Shown in pieces: positions 37,101 to 44,865 of a DNA stretch of 64,000 bases (position 1 is its first letter; the number at the start of each line of letters is the position of its first letter). The notes below the pieces were generated by a model. It was not told the DNA's origin and made no database searches. It worked only from the letters and a program-made list of their open reading frames with translations. This stretch comes from CAMDMI01 sp044379485 (GTDB lineage: Bacteria > Bacteroidota > Bacteroidia > Cytophagales > Flexibacteraceae), in assembly GCA_044379485.1 (NCBI GenBank), contig JBIPOE010000009.1, positions 10,082-74,081 on the forward strand, in the 5' to 3' direction. Position numbers and translations under genes: made by a program.

Positions 37101-37167
37101 TCTTTTTACTGCTATCGTTTTAAGATTCAGGTTATTGCGGTTGGTGCTTAAATCTGGAAAAAATTAA
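34150..37167 (+). CDS. ABCG-like transporter half with TerB-like and FHA-like N-terminus
   Basis: The 1005-aa protein fuses several parts. Residues 1-150 form helices typical of TerB-like tellurite/stress domains (LYALLAGSDGLLQEEKKRI, then LSALDGDVSISENQILRKI). Residues 165-235 are FHA-like (SYLNGQIIPNGMSCVW). The ABC ATPase has Walker A GASGCGKST (near 274), signature ISGGQRKR (near 381) and Walker B VLFVDEPTSGL (near 400). The ABC-2 membrane domain begins near 555, with a long coiled-coil insert near 775-930 before the final helices. The layout recalls ABCG/White proteins fused to regulatory domains. The substrate is unknown. It probably works as a homodimer. Confidence 0.85.
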   Translation: MNEQLIRSIIRLYALLAGSDGLLQEEKKRIEQFLSHHLSGRSVAIFLDLLDKTNAKFEGKRNDNVWLEKEIESIAKVVNKELKLAQKFYLYLELVELSALDGDVSISENQILRKIEQVLNFNQNDVQQLLQFGLAQRAQQLDLENCLLVSAHFVLKPEKAFQLEVPGLRGEIAVLKLPSSEAYFMRHFGETDSYLNGQIIPNGMSCVWASGATFRQEEIDPIFFADIREKFSSPIDRPPIHFEAKDLEFQFANGKMGLHQINLSEKGGRMIAIMGASGCGKSTLFNVLNGNEKPSKGKVLINGKSVHENLEELEGVIGYIPQDDVLNEHLTVFQNLYFSAKFSFGKWSEDKIKIEVDKTLHSLGITEARDTEVGSVSRKKISGGQRKRLNIGMELIRQPSVLFVDEPTSGLSSRDSVKTMELLKDLAINGKLVFVIIHQPSAEIFKMFDHLIVLDKGGYPIYYGNSLEAVPYFRTAANLPAISDPSEAAEAAEIFDIIELKIVNEMGEELEERKRLPHEWYELFKKKPKAPSEAKVKSPIPKHIDQPGFFSQILIYLKRDFLSKLRDSQYLIINLFEAPFLALLLAILVRYCPSNGFTDDPYLFCHNENIPAYFFMSVIVALFMGLSVSAEEIIRDRLMLKREKFLHLSRSSYLIAKVFLLFSLSALHTLAFVAISDTVLEVNDIGFEFWMVLFSTSCCANMLGLVLSDTLKKAVAVYILIPLLLIPQLVLGGVVIQFDKLNPLFGNQAKVPVVGELMVSRWAYEALMVAQFKNNEYQKIIFESERKLEEYKYKRDYYLSELERILNELYFTPKEKFKIEEIKIKQGLLIKELTKEGLDFKVSPETWKDLQTLPYSEAVQEGVSKKIKAFKHFYTLGIQKEENKTNAIKSSYSKLPSYAKTMGDLRQISENEQVSQIVTNNNMMQKKAETTKDGIIRKATPIYQLPDPEHLFDLRAQLFAPMKHFMGKYFPTETFNIFIIWMFTLFTAIVLRFRLLRLVLKSGKN

Positions 37168-37168
37168 A

Positions 37169-37891
37169 TTATTTTCCATCCTTCCACCTATACTCCGCCT
37201 TGAGTAAATCGATATCCTTGAGCAGTTTGCCCATTTCCAGGCTATCGGTCCCGTCATAGTAACCTCTGATCTGGCGGTATTTATCTACCAAAACAAAATT
37301 CTGGGTATGAACAAAATCTTCCGCACCTCCGTCTCCTTCGGTTGCGGTTACAAAATATCCAATTCTGGCCATTTCGTATAGGTGCTTTTTACTACCGGTT
37401 ACAAAATGCCATTGTTTGGGGTCGGCCTGGTGGGCCAAAGCATAGGTTTTTAGTTGTGCAACGGTATCCGTTTCCGGATCTACTGTGTGTGAAATGAAAA
37501 CCACATTGGTATCTTCTTTTAAAACCTTACTTAGCTTCATAATCTCCTTGCTCATTACCGGGCAGATGCTTTCGCAGGTGGTGAAAAAGAAATCAGCCAC
37601 ATAGGTTTTGCCCTCAGTGGTATTTTGGTCCACCACATTCCCCTCCTGATCTACAAAACTAAAATCAGGAATGGTGTGAATTCTGGCCAATACGGTCGGT
37701 TTTCCAGAGGCATCTACGGTGTCAATTTGTTGATTGCCATAGGTATCCAGTATCCGGGCTGGCTTTGGATTTTGAAATGCCTGATAGGCGCCAATGCCCA
37801 AAATGCCAAGTACAACCAAAACGATTCCAGTAGGGATAAGCCACGAAGGGGCTGTTGATTTTTCCATTTTCTTCGATTCTTTTTTTTCCAT
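37169..37891 (-). CDS. SCO family copper-binding protein (cytochrome oxidase assembly)
   Basis: SCO proteins deliver copper to or reduce the CuA site of cytochrome c oxidase. The 240-aa protein has an N-terminal membrane anchor (GIVLVVLGILGIGAY) and a thioredoxin fold with the metal motif FFTTCESICPVM. A later His in the strand FVHTQNFVLVDK is the likely third ligand. The CxxxC spacing is intact. It is convergent with and ends 1 nt from the ABC transporter gene. Its start region overlaps the upstream part of the next open frame, so the start near 37867 (MEKSTAP) is possible. Confidence 0.88.
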   Translation of the reverse strand: MEKKESKKMEKSTAPSWLIPTGIVLVVLGILGIGAYQAFQNPKPARILDTYGNQQIDTVDASGKPTVLARIHTIPDFSFVDQEGNVVDQNTTEGKTYVADFFFTTCESICPVMSKEIMKLSKVLKEDTNVVFISHTVDPETDTVAQLKTYALAHQADPKQWHFVTGSKKHLYEMARIGYFVTATEGDGGAEDFVHTQNFVLVDKYRQIRGYYDGTDSLEMGKLLKDIDLLKAEYRWKDGK

Positions 37892-37949
37892 CCAAAATAG
37901 AACTATCCCTTTTGAAATTGGTTCTAATTTGCAACTTCAAAACAAGCAG

Positions 37950-39083
37950 ATGGCCGGCACTTTATCAGCATTTTTATTAATTTTCAATTCTATTCTATTA
38001 CAGATCAATAAATTAAAACTATACGAACAAATATCGAACCAAATCCGATTTAATAGGCGGGTTCTTAAGTTGGTAATAGTGTGTTCTTATTTTTTGTTTC
38101 TGTTTTCCTGTGGTGATAAAGATAAAGAGGTGCCTCCAAAAGTGCTTATAAGTCCTGGTAACATGGTCCTGGTTTGCAATGAAGGAAATTTCAGATGGGG
38201 AAATGCTACAGCGGGTTTACTTAATCTCAGCAATAATCAATGGAATGAAGACGCTTTCAAATCTGTGAACAACCGTGGCCTGGGCGATGTGCTGCAATCT
38301 GCCAGCTTTTGGGGAAATGCCTGGTGGATGGTTGTCAACAACTCTGCAAAAATAGAGGTGGTCAATTCCTCAGATTTTAGTGCCCAAAAGACGATTACGG
38401 GTTTAGTTTCTCCAAGATTTTTATTGCCAATTAACGAAACAAAAGCCTATGCTTCTGACATTTATGCAAGGAAAATCTGGATCCTGAATAGTAGCTCAAA
38501 CCTTCCAATTAGTTTTATTCCATTTGCAGGTTGGTCAGAAGAAATGCTTGTAAATGGCAATTTTGCCTGGGTGGTTTGTAGAAATAAACCCAAAGTTTTT
38601 CTGATCAATACCAACAATGACAAGTTAGAGGACTCCGTTTCACTTTCAGGAAATGCGACCTCAATTGCGTTATCAAAATCAGGAAAAATATGGGTAGGGT
38701 TTGACTCCAGTTCCACGAATAACAGTGGTTTGGCATTGATCAATCCAACAAGTAAAACGGTGGAAAAACTTCTATTTTCAAATGATAAAAACTTTTACCC
38801 ATCTCATTTTCAAAGCTCCGCAACAAAGGACTCTCTATTTTTTCTCCACAATGGTGTTTTTATGATTCGGGAAAATGAAGAGAACTTCCCAACCACAAAC
38901 TTTGCGCAAGGCTTAACGGGAAACTGGTATGGAATGGGTTTTGACTCGAAACGAAGAGAAATTTACCTGTCTGATGCCAAGGACTATCAGCAAAAAAGTA
39001 GGATAATCAGAATCAATCCAGCGGCCAATACGAAAGTTGAATTGGTGGGAGGAATTATCAGCTCCAGGTTTTATTTTTGGTAG
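37950..39083 (+). CDS. Lipoprotein with YncE-like beta-propeller repeats
   Basis: The body is about 340 aa of short repeated beta strands (GNMVLVCNEGNFRWGNA, then SFWGNAWWMVVNNSA, then GKIWVGFDSSSTN), like the YncE/DUF5074 propellers of surface lipoproteins. A lipobox FLFLFSC is clear near position 38100. The start is uncertain: I used the ATG at 37950, but a TTG at 38070 gives a shorter signal, and the region before 38050 reads poorly. The family is often next to TonB-dependent receptors; none is here. Ligand unknown. Confidence 0.65.
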   Translation: MAGTLSAFLLIFNSILLQINKLKLYEQISNQIRFNRRVLKLVIVCSYFLFLFSCGDKDKEVPPKVLISPGNMVLVCNEGNFRWGNATAGLLNLSNNQWNEDAFKSVNNRGLGDVLQSASFWGNAWWMVVNNSAKIEVVNSSDFSAQKTITGLVSPRFLLPINETKAYASDIYARKIWILNSSSNLPISFIPFAGWSEEMLVNGNFAWVVCRNKPKVFLINTNNDKLEDSVSLSGNATSIALSKSGKIWVGFDSSSTNNSGLALINPTSKTVEKLLFSNDKNFYPSHFQSSATKDSLFFLHNGVFMIRENEENFPTTNFAQGLTGNWYGMGFDSKRREIYLSDAKDYQQKSRIIRINPAANTKVELVGGIISSRFYFW

Positions 39084-39167
39084 GATCTATTTTGCCTCAT
39101 CTCTTTCTCTTCATATTGAAAGTTTTACCTCCTTGTTTCCAAATTCCTTCCTTGTTTTGCACCCGAA

Positions 39168-39926
39168 ATGGATCATTTATTTACAACTGACAACCTCGTC
39201 AGTCTTTTTTCACTAACGCTTTTGGAGATTGTCCTTGGTGTGGACAATATTATCTTTATTTCTATAATAGCAGCCAAACTGCCTGGTAGTCAGCAAGCCA
39301 ATGCCCGAAAGATTGGGTTGTTGCTGGCCATGTTTGTGCGAATTGCTTTGCTTTTTGCCATCAATTGGATTGTGAGTTTGAAAGAAGATCTTTTCACAAT
39401 AGCAGGAAACGGATTTTCGGGCAGAGATTTGATTCTGCTTTTTGGCGGATTGTTCCTGATGGCAAAAACCATATCTGAAATCCATGGAAAGCTGGAAGGA
39501 GAATATGAGGATGAAGATGGAGAAAAGAAAAAAGTTGGCTTCGTTTCTACTCTTGTGCAGATTGTGCTGATCGATATTGTTTTCTCCTTCGATTCTATTT
39601 TAACAGCCGTTGGTTTGTCTAACCACCTGGAAATTATGGTTACAGCTGTGGTTATTTCGATGTCAATTATGATGATTTATGCCAGGCACATCAGCATTTT
39701 TATCAACCGGCGGCCTACTTTAAAAATGTTGGCTTTATGCTTTTTGATTATGATTGGTGCTTTATTAGTTGCTGAGGCATTTGATGTACATGTACCCAAA
39801 GCGACCGTTTATTTTGGAATGGTTTTCGCCCTTCTTGTTGAATTCCTAAACCAAAAGATGCGCAAAAAAGCCAAACCAGTTAAGCTTAGAGGGGCCACGA
39901 GCCGGGTGTTACCACCTGATGAATAG
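39168..39926 (+). CDS. TerC-family integral membrane protein
   Basis: The 252-aa protein has about seven transmembrane helices. It carries the TerC signature acidic residues in LTLLEIVLGVDNIIFISI and in IVLIDIVFSFDSILTAVG. TerC/Alx-type proteins export manganese or handle metal stress at the membrane; some also act in protein export. A charged loop (EGEYEDEDGEKKK) separates the two halves. The basic tail is cytoplasmic. It stands alone. Confidence 0.9.
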   Translation: MDHLFTTDNLVSLFSLTLLEIVLGVDNIIFISIIAAKLPGSQQANARKIGLLLAMFVRIALLFAINWIVSLKEDLFTIAGNGFSGRDLILLFGGLFLMAKTISEIHGKLEGEYEDEDGEKKKVGFVSTLVQIVLIDIVFSFDSILTAVGLSNHLEIMVTAVVISMSIMMIYARHISIFINRRPTLKMLALCFLIMIGALLVAEAFDVHVPKATVYFGMVFALLVEFLNQKMRKKAKPVKLRGATSRVLPPDE

Positions 39927-39977
39927 TGGATTTCAGGCAAAAACTCACAGTTTTGATTCCTGTTTTTTTATCCTGAT

Positions 39978-40186
39978 TCAGCTTTTGGGCGGACAATCCC
40001 CCGTTATTTGCTCCAATTGTAGCGCAGCGGAATCATGATTCATCGGAGCCGCAAACAGCAGGTAAGAAATACCATACTGCAACTCAAACACTATATTGGT
40101 TTGGCTTTGTAATTTGAATTCTATTTCTCCCAATGGCTGGCCTTCCTCCTTTTCACAAACATTTCTTTTATGAATACTCTAGCCAT
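39978..40186 (-). pseudogene. Frameshifted small coding remnant downstream of acs
   Basis: On the minus strand an ATG at 40186 opens MARVFIKEMFVK but stops early in that frame. The -1 frame from the A-run at about 40152 continues without stop through KEEGQPLGEIEFKLQ and QYGISYLLFAAPMNHD to a TGA at 39978. Joined by one extra A it would be a 69-aa protein with coding-like composition. I do not recognise it. It could be a decayed gene, a sequencing error in a GAAAAGG run, or chance. It lies 41 nt after acs in the same direction. Confidence 0.4.
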
Positions 40187-40226
40187 TTTAGAAAAATTCG
40201 AATTCAATTTCTTGAAAATAACCTGC

Positions 40227-42122
40227 CTACAACCTCCCCTCAATTATCTCATCCACCACCAAAGGATCAAGCAAAGTAGAAGTATCACCCAAAGAACTGA
40301 CTTCGCCCTCAGCTACTTTTCGTAGAATCCGACGCATAATTTTACCGGAACGGGTTTTGGGAAGGCCACTCACAAACTGGATTTTATCAGGCTTGGCAAT
40401 TCTGCCAATAAATTCCACGACGGTTTCAAGAATCTCATCCCGCATTTGGTCTGTGCCCTGGGCCTGGCTATCAAGAATGATATAAGCGTAAATGCCCTGT
40501 CCCTTAATGCTATGAGAATAACCCACTACGGCACTTTCAATTACTTTTTTATTTTGGTTGATGGCGTTTTCAATTTCTGCGGTGCCAAACCTATGGCCGC
40601 TCACATTGATTACATCATCCACCCGACCAATGATGCGATACATACCGTTTTCTTCTCTCCTTGCGCCATCTCCGGTGAAATACAGGTTTTTATAGGTAGA
40701 AAAATAGTTGATTCGGCATCGCTCATGGTCCCCGAAGGTGGTTCGAATGATGGATGGCCACGGAAATTTGATGCACAAATGCCCTTCCACACCGTTTCCT
40801 ACTATTTCTTTTCCATCAGAATCCACCAGAATGGGCTGAATACCAGGCAATGGCAAACCCGCATGGGCTGGTTTTGTTTCTGTTACCCCAGCCAATGCTG
40901 AAATCATAATGCCACCGGTTTCAGTTTGCCACCATGTATCCACCAAGGGGCATTTTCCTTTTCCAACATGGGTGTTGTACCAATGCCAGGCTTCCTCGTT
41001 GATGGGTTCTCCCACTGAGCCTAAAATCCTGAGGGAGTGCAGACTGTATGCCAAAACATGGTCCACACCAGTGGCCATTAAGGACCGGATTGCGGTTGGG
41101 GCTGTGTAAAAAATGTTAACTCTATGTTTGTCAATCACCTGCCAGAATCGGCCTGGGTCTGGAAAAGTAGGTACACCTTCAAACATCAAAGAAGTACCTC
41201 CATTCAGAAGTGGGCCATACACAATGTAACTGTGGCCCGTTATCCAGCCAATATCGGCCGTGCACCAGAAAATATCGCTTTCTCGCTGTTGAAAAACATT
41301 GGCAAAAGTATATCCGGCATAAACCATATATCCTCCTGTTGTATGAACCACGCCTTTTGGTTTTCCTGTGGAACCGCTGGTGTACAAAATAAAAAGGTTG
41401 TCTTCACTGTCCATTTCCTCAGCGGGGCATTGGTCGTTCACCTTCATCAATTCTTCATGATACCAAACATCTCTACCTATTTTCATATCCATTGGCCAGT
41501 TAATTCGATTGACAACCAATACTTTGGCCACCTGTGGGCAAAGTTCCAATGCTTCATCTACCACAGATTTCATCGGGATTTGTTTGGCACCACGGTTCAA
41601 CCCGTCTGAAGTTATCACCATGGTGCAACCGGAATCCAGGATACGGTCAGCCACAGCATTCACACTGAAACCAGCAAATACAACAGAATGGACTGCCCCA
41701 ACCCGGGCGCAAGCCAAAACAGCAAAAGTCAATTCCGGAATCATGGGCAGGTAAATACAAATCCGATCTCCTTTTTTAACACCCAGATTTTTAAGCACAT
41801 TGGCCATTCGACAAACCTGTCCATGCAATTCTGAATACGTAAATCGCAAAGAAGATTCTTTGGGATCATTTGATTCCCAGATCAAGGCAAGTTTATTGCC
41901 ACGCTGCTCCAAATGCCTGTCGAGGCAGTTTTCGGTAATATTCAATTTCCCGCCTTCAAACCAGCGGATATCAGGTTGTTCAAAATTCCATTCAAGGGTT
42001 TTATCCCATTTTCTTCTCCAATTGTATTGGTTTGCGATATCCCCCCAAAAAGCTTCTGGTTCAGCTACGCTTTTTGCATAGGCGGTCTGGTATTCTTCGG
42101 TAGATTTGATTTGAAAATTCAT
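40227..42122 (-). CDS. acs: Acetyl-coenzyme A synthetase
   Basis: Acs activates acetate to acetyl-CoA through acetyl-AMP, letting cells use acetate. The 631-aa protein has the ATP motif YTSGSTGKPKGVVHT (near 252), the middle motif DTWWQTETGG, the hinge SGHRFGTAEIE and the acetylatable Lys in KTRSGKIMRRIL near 594. Length is typical. An upstream small membrane protein and an MHS-type transporter lie on the same strand, which fits an acetate or carboxylate use group. Confidence 0.96.
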   Translation of the reverse strand: MNFQIKSTEEYQTAYAKSVAEPEAFWGDIANQYNWRRKWDKTLEWNFEQPDIRWFEGGKLNITENCLDRHLEQRGNKLALIWESNDPKESSLRFTYSELHGQVCRMANVLKNLGVKKGDRICIYLPMIPELTFAVLACARVGAVHSVVFAGFSVNAVADRILDSGCTMVITSDGLNRGAKQIPMKSVVDEALELCPQVAKVLVVNRINWPMDMKIGRDVWYHEELMKVNDQCPAEEMDSEDNLFILYTSGSTGKPKGVVHTTGGYMVYAGYTFANVFQQRESDIFWCTADIGWITGHSYIVYGPLLNGGTSLMFEGVPTFPDPGRFWQVIDKHRVNIFYTAPTAIRSLMATGVDHVLAYSLHSLRILGSVGEPINEEAWHWYNTHVGKGKCPLVDTWWQTETGGIMISALAGVTETKPAHAGLPLPGIQPILVDSDGKEIVGNGVEGHLCIKFPWPSIIRTTFGDHERCRINYFSTYKNLYFTGDGARREENGMYRIIGRVDDVINVSGHRFGTAEIENAINQNKKVIESAVVGYSHSIKGQGIYAYIILDSQAQGTDQMRDEILETVVEFIGRIAKPDKIQFVSGLPKTRSGKIMRRILRKVAEGEVSSLGDTSTLLDPLVVDEIIEGRL

Positions 42123-42215
42123 ATTGCTTGTCTGGAAAGTCGAAAGATGGAAAAATTTTCCCTTCAGATTTATGTGTCAAATAAATAAGTTTAAATCTTG
42201 AAATGGAAGATTTTT

Positions 42216-42255
42216 ATTCCAAAAAGGAAATTGATTCCAAAAAGTATTCCTAAAG
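42216..42255. repeat. Short direct repeats upstream of acs
   Basis: ATTCCAAAAAG occurs at 42216-42226 and again, exactly, at 42234-42244 (18-nt period). A third, weaker copy (ATTCCTAAAG) follows at 42246-42255. The repeats lie about 95-130 nt before the acs start, between it and the small membrane gene. Their spacing could suit a DNA-binding regulator; no such regulator is identified. Confidence 0.45.
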
Positions 42256-42282
42256 ACTTTTACCCGATATTAATATTCATAT

Positions 42283-42504
42283 TTATTTCAAATCGTATTC
42301 ACCTTTAAGGGAGTAAAAACCGAAAATCATAAAACCGATGCCGATTGGAATAAAAATACCAATTATAATACTCCATTGAAGTAGGTCATTTGCTGAACTT
42401 GTGGGCGAGGAATTCTTCTTAATGGCCTCATTGACAAGATAAAAAAGCAATGCAGGTCCAGCCAAAATCCAAACAATTCCTAATACTCTTTTGATAGCGT
42501 TCAT
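42283..42504 (-). CDS. Small two-helix membrane protein
   Basis: The 73-aa protein has two transmembrane helices (near 6-23, VLGIVWILAGPALLFYLV, and near 43-65, WSIIIGIFIPIGIGFMIFGF) joined by a Ser/Asn-rich loop. Small proteins of this type sit beside MHS-type transporters in Bacteroidota and may be the family called DUF6814, though I am not certain. The ATG lies 4 nt after the transporter's stop codon, so it is translationally linked and may assist that transporter. Confidence 0.7.
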   Translation of the reverse strand: MNAIKRVLGIVWILAGPALLFYLVNEAIKKNSSPTSSANDLLQWSIIIGIFIPIGIGFMIFGFYSLKGEYDLK

Positions 42505-42507
42505 GAT

Positions 42508-44079
42508 TTAAGAATGGGAGTGAAGGTAAACATTTTCATCATCCTTTACATTTTTATCCACTTTATTGGAAAGGTATAATGTCCCTATTACCAAACAAAC
42601 TGTGGCTACTGAAATCGGATACCAAAGACCTGCCAATGGCGAACCTCCTGGATTTTCTGCTGTTTTGGAATATTCAATAATGAGGGTGCTGATAAATGGA
42701 ACCAAACCGCCAAACACACCATTCCCAATATGATAGGGCAATGACATACTCGTGTACCGGATTCTGGTTGGAAACATTTCCACCAAAAAAGCAGCAATAG
42801 GGCCATAAACCATGGTTACCAAAAAGACTTGGAAAAAAATCAGCCAAACCATGGTCCAATAATCTGAATCGCCGATTAGCTTTTCGATTTTTACCAAAGG
42901 TTTAACTCCAAACATTCCGCTAGAAGTAAAAAGAGTATCGGTTTTGATTTCTTTAAAAATGGCACCATCTGAAAAGTATCGGGTTGTACTGGTTTTAATT
43001 AGTGAATCGGGACAATTTTCAATTATGGTTGCGGTTCGGAAAATGGTCCGCTGATTTACAATTTCAGTTTTACTTTTTTCAGAAGTGATATCCAAAAAAT
43101 GCTGGTAAATGGACCTGTAGCATATGATTCCTAACAACATACCGATCATCATAATCCACTTTCTGCCAATTTTATCACTTAAAGCCCCAAATATCACAAA
43201 AAACGGAGTGGCAAAGGCAATGGCCCAAAGCAAGATGGTTCGGGATTGACCAAATTCAATTTTGCAGACATTTTCAATAAAACTCTGGGCATAAAACTGG
43301 CCAGTGTACCAGATAACACCCTGACCCATTACGGCTCCAAACAAAGCGAGCAACACCATTTTAAGGTTGTCTCTTTTTGTAAAACTCTCCTTAAGTGGAT
43401 TTTTAGAGGTTTTGCCTTCTTTTTTCAATTTGGTAAAAAGAGGTGATTCATCCATTTTCAAGCGGATGTAAATAGAAACAACAACCAACAATGAGGAAAC
43501 AAGAAATGGAATTCTCCAGCCCCAATCGTTAAAAGTTTCGATACCTAAGGTATTTCTTGTTAATAGGATAACGCCCAAAGAAACAAAAAGGCCAAGCGTA
43601 GCCGTAGTTTGAATCCAGGAAGTAAAAAAGCCTCTTCGGCTGGCTGGAGAATGCTCTGCTACATAGGTAGCGGCTCCACCATATTCACCTCCCAGGGCCA
43701 ATCCCTGAATAAGTCTAAGCGACAATACCAAAAGAGGTGCTGCCACGCCGATTGTTTTGTAATTGGGAATGAGGCCAATGGCAAAAGTGGAGCCACCCAT
43801 CAAAACAAGAGTTAGTAGAAATGTGTATTTCCGTCCAACCAAATCACCCAAACGCCCAAAAACCAATGCGCCAAATGGCCTTACAATAAAACCAGCAGCA
43901 AATATGGCCAATGTAGAAAGCAAGGCTGCAGAACCTTTGTCCTCCGGAAAAAACTGAATGGAAATAATGGTAGCCAGACTACCAAAAATGTAAAAATCAT
44001 ACCATTCGATAAGTGTCCCTACTGAAGATGCAGTAATTACACTCCAAATGCCTTTGCCCGATTTTTTTTTTGAAGTCAT
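42508..44079 (-). CDS. MFS transporter, metabolite:H+ symporter (MHS) type
   Basis: The 523-aa protein has 12 predicted helices and MHS family signatures: IEWYDFYIFGSLA at the first helix, GRLGDLVGRKYTF after helix 2, and LALGGEYGGAATYVAEHSP in helix 4-5. It is longer than typical (about 430-450) because of a roughly 80-residue periplasmic insert between helices in the second half (around residues 310-390). MHS members carry proline, betaine, citrate or other carboxylates. Position next to acs suggests a carboxylate, which is inference. Confidence 0.88.
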   Translation of the reverse strand: MTSKKKSGKGIWSVITASSVGTLIEWYDFYIFGSLATIISIQFFPEDKGSAALLSTLAIFAAGFIVRPFGALVFGRLGDLVGRKYTFLLTLVLMGGSTFAIGLIPNYKTIGVAAPLLVLSLRLIQGLALGGEYGGAATYVAEHSPASRRGFFTSWIQTTATLGLFVSLGVILLTRNTLGIETFNDWGWRIPFLVSSLLVVVSIYIRLKMDESPLFTKLKKEGKTSKNPLKESFTKRDNLKMVLLALFGAVMGQGVIWYTGQFYAQSFIENVCKIEFGQSRTILLWAIAFATPFFVIFGALSDKIGRKWIMMIGMLLGIICYRSIYQHFLDITSEKSKTEIVNQRTIFRTATIIENCPDSLIKTSTTRYFSDGAIFKEIKTDTLFTSSGMFGVKPLVKIEKLIGDSDYWTMVWLIFFQVFLVTMVYGPIAAFLVEMFPTRIRYTSMSLPYHIGNGVFGGLVPFISTLIIEYSKTAENPGGSPLAGLWYPISVATVCLVIGTLYLSNKVDKNVKDDENVYLHSHS

Positions 44080-44214
44080 GTTAAATACCTAAGAAAACTT
44101 TGGTCTATGGATATGCATATTTCTGCAAGACTACAAGTATTTATCAAAATCCAGAGAAATCCTTAAAAAGCAAAAACCTAAACCTCACTTGAAAATACTT
44201 CTAAATCAAAGTAT

Positions 44215-44396
44215 TACCCAAAAGTCGCAAATAGTATTTAACTTTTTGATTTTCACCTTGAAACATTTCTCCCGGCTGTGTTCGCCAAAGGCGAAAGAAA
44301 CTGGAATAGTTTATCCCGCCAAAGCGGAAAGGCCATAAAGAATAGAAAATCAAAAGGTTAAAGAGGTAATTGAAAATTACTTGCGACTTTTGGGTA
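44215..44396. mobile_element. 182-bp MITE-like inverted-repeat element
   Basis: A perfect 16-bp terminal inverted repeat, TACCCAAAAGTCGCAA (44215-44230) with its reverse complement at 44381-44396, bounds the region. A second inner pair (44237-44254 with 44345-44362) matches at 17 of 18 positions. The centre holds two short hairpins, TTCGCC-AAA-GGCGAA and CCGC-CAAA-GCGG. No open frame fills it. This looks like a non-autonomous mobile element or a large cruciform repeat; no target duplication is clear. It occupies much of the 400-bp gap between the transporter and padR. Confidence 0.6.
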
Positions 44397-44480
44397 TTAA
44401 ATAAAAATTATTGGAAGGAAGGAAAGGCATTTGGAAAATCAATTAAGGAACATATGCCTTTGTATTATACAAGTTGAATA

Positions 44481-44863
44481 ATGCCTGTTGATAATAACAA
44501 TATGGACCAAACCTTGCTATCCGAATTACTTTCTGCCTGGGAAGAAACCCACAAAAAAGGGCAGCTTACCTTCTGGATTTTTTTGGCACTTCAGAAAGAA
44601 AAGAAGTATGTCGATGAAATAAAGGAATTTGTTGAAGCTCAATCCAAAGGAACCAATACCTGTAAAGAACAAAGCCTTTACAGGGCATTCGAAAATATGA
44701 ACACATTCAGGTTGTGGTATATGAAACTGGAAAAGGTCACAAAGGACCTGAGCGAAAATATTATTATCTCATTGAAATGGGGCAAGCCCTCTTCAGTCAG
44801 TTTACAGAAAGAAATATCCGGCTGTTTTACTCGTATGAATTAGTGAACCTATTAGATTTCTAA
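44481..44863 (+). pseudogene. PadR-family transcriptional regulator, frameshifted
   Basis: The N-terminal part reads as a PadR winged helix: KKGQLTFWIFLALQKEKKYV, then CKEQSLYRAFENM. At about 44729-44735 (GGAAAAGG) the frame breaks and the annotated frame ends at 44843. Reading -1 from there restores family-like sequence, GHKGPERKYYYLIEMGQALF, ending at a TAA at 44861-44863. One extra A would give an intact 127-aa protein. PadR regulators repress a nearby operon, and the next gene (3 nt later) is also broken. Real decay or an assembly error in the A run are both possible. Confidence 0.7.
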
Positions 44864-44865
44864 AA

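Noticed and set aside
37794..37949. Long N-terminal extension of the beta-propeller lipoprotein
   Set aside because: These codons overlap the SCO gene antisense and lack a signal peptide pattern, so I started at 37950 or later.
44729..44735. Programmed -1 frameshifting in padR and in the remnant at 40152
   Set aside because: The sequence GGAAAAGG does not fit a standard X-XXY-YYZ slippery heptamer, and I see no strong downstream stem. A homopolymer error or real frameshift is more likely.
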